Positions 6,728 through 7,177 of a stretch of DNA of 7,177 nucleotides are shown piece by piece; position 1 is the first letter of the stretch; every line of letters starts with the position of its first letter. The notes under the pieces were generated by a model, which made no database searches, was not told where the DNA came from, and saw only the letters and a list, made by a program, of their open reading frames with translations. The position numbers were made by a program, and so were the translations under genes. The stretch covers positions 1 to 7,177 of the forward strand of contig JASBUY010000328.1 in NCBI GenBank assembly GCA_030147645.1, given 5' to 3'. Source of the stretch: Aquabacter sp. Lineage in GTDB: Bacteria > Pseudomonadota > Alphaproteobacteria > Rhizobiales > Xanthobacteraceae.

Positions 6728-7177
6728 TCAGCGCCCTTCGCGCACCCAGCTCAAGGTGAGCAGCCCGAGCAGGAGCAGCAGGCCGGAGAGGCCCGCAAAC
6801 AGCGGGAACAGGCCGATCCCCGTCACCACGCTCACATCCCGCGTGCGCAGCCCCATCCAGTCCGGCCCGGCCAGCCGGTCGCCGGACGAGACCGGCACGA
6901 CCCGCGGCACCGCGCCGGCCAGATCGGCCAGCCGCCAGAGCCCGCCGCCGGTCGCCCCGACCACGGGCGCGAGCACGTCCTTGGTGCTGGTGACCTCGGC
7001 GAACTCCTTGGGATTCAAGGGGCCGATATTCACCAGCGCGTTGAGGTTGCCGTTCGTCGCGCGCCACAGGCCAAGCTGGTCGGCGGGCGTGGTGGCGCGC
7101 CAGAGGCCCGGCTCCGCCTGGGTCAAAGTGAGGGTACGCTCGGCCCCCACCGGGGGCGTGATGCGGGCCGGCGGACC
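6728..7177 (-). CDS. C-terminal part of a membrane-anchored protein of unknown function (DUF4159-cluster-type)
   Basis: The frame is open from the right window edge to a TGA at 6730-6728, so 149 C-terminal residues are visible and the start lies outside. The fragment shows a beta-rich extracytoplasmic-looking segment (LTLTQAEPGLWRATTP, LNALVNIGPLNPKEFAEVTS) and a VLAPVVGATGGGLWRL stretch. A GPDWMGLR motif precedes one strongly hydrophobic helix (about residues 121-144 of the fragment), and the protein ends WVREGR. From memory, this ending is typical of long alphaproteobacterial membrane proteins encoded beside MoxR-type ATPase, DUF58 and DUF4159 genes. In these a large domain sits on the periplasmic side with terminal helices in the membrane. 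That identification rests on recollection. An internal GTG at 7150 is not a likely start, because the family is much longer. It converges on the acyltransferase gene with 86 bp between the stops and no clear shared terminator. Confidence 0.6.
   Translation of the reverse strand, partial: GPPARITPPVGAERTLTLTQAEPGLWRATTPADQLGLWRATNGNLNALVNIGPLNPKEFAEVTSTKDVLAPVVGATGGGLWRLADLAGAVPRVVPVSSGDRLAGPDWMGLRTRDVSVVTGIGLFPLFAGLSGLLLLLGLLTLSWVREGR

Overview
The window looks like chromosomal DNA from a GC-rich alphaproteobacterium, most likely of the order Hyphomicrobiales (a Xanthobacter/Azorhizobium/Ancylobacter-like relative is a guess). The basis is the strong G/C bias at third codon positions, the PotGHI and acyltransferase protein types, and a C-terminal membrane-protein fragment of a kind I associate with rhizobial genomes. 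No gene here fixes the genus.

Layout. (1) The left edge holds the 5' part of a minus-strand gene for a DUF2169 protein, a family linked to type VI secretion. (2) A minus-strand tRNA-Thr(GGT) with encoded CCA follows at 497-571. (3) After a 319-base gap come three tightly packed plus-strand genes, potG-potH-potI (891-3827). They encode the ATPase and two permeases of a putrescine/spermidine-type ABC importer; no periplasmic binding-protein gene is present in the window. (4) At about 3828-4450 lies a short stretch with visibly lower GC and different codon use. It carries two small genes 4 nt apart: a HicB-like 84-aa protein and a 79-aa protein I do not recognise. Repeats and an inverted repeat sit in front of the first gene. 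(5) A large plus-strand gene (4704-6641) encodes an integral-membrane acyltransferase-3 fused to a C-terminal SGNH domain, the architecture that O-acetylates surface glycans. (6) At the right edge, convergent with it, is the 3' end of a minus-strand gene for a membrane-anchored protein with a single C-terminal transmembrane helix.

How the genes work together. The three Pot genes form one operon for uptake of polyamines or similar cationic substrates. The acyltransferase stands alone and probably modifies an envelope or exported polysaccharide encoded elsewhere. The small-gene pair between them is the part most likely to be acquired and least described. It could be a toxin-antitoxin-like module with a non-canonical partner, but the sequence alone does not prove this. 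The rest is ordinary, well-understood gene content.
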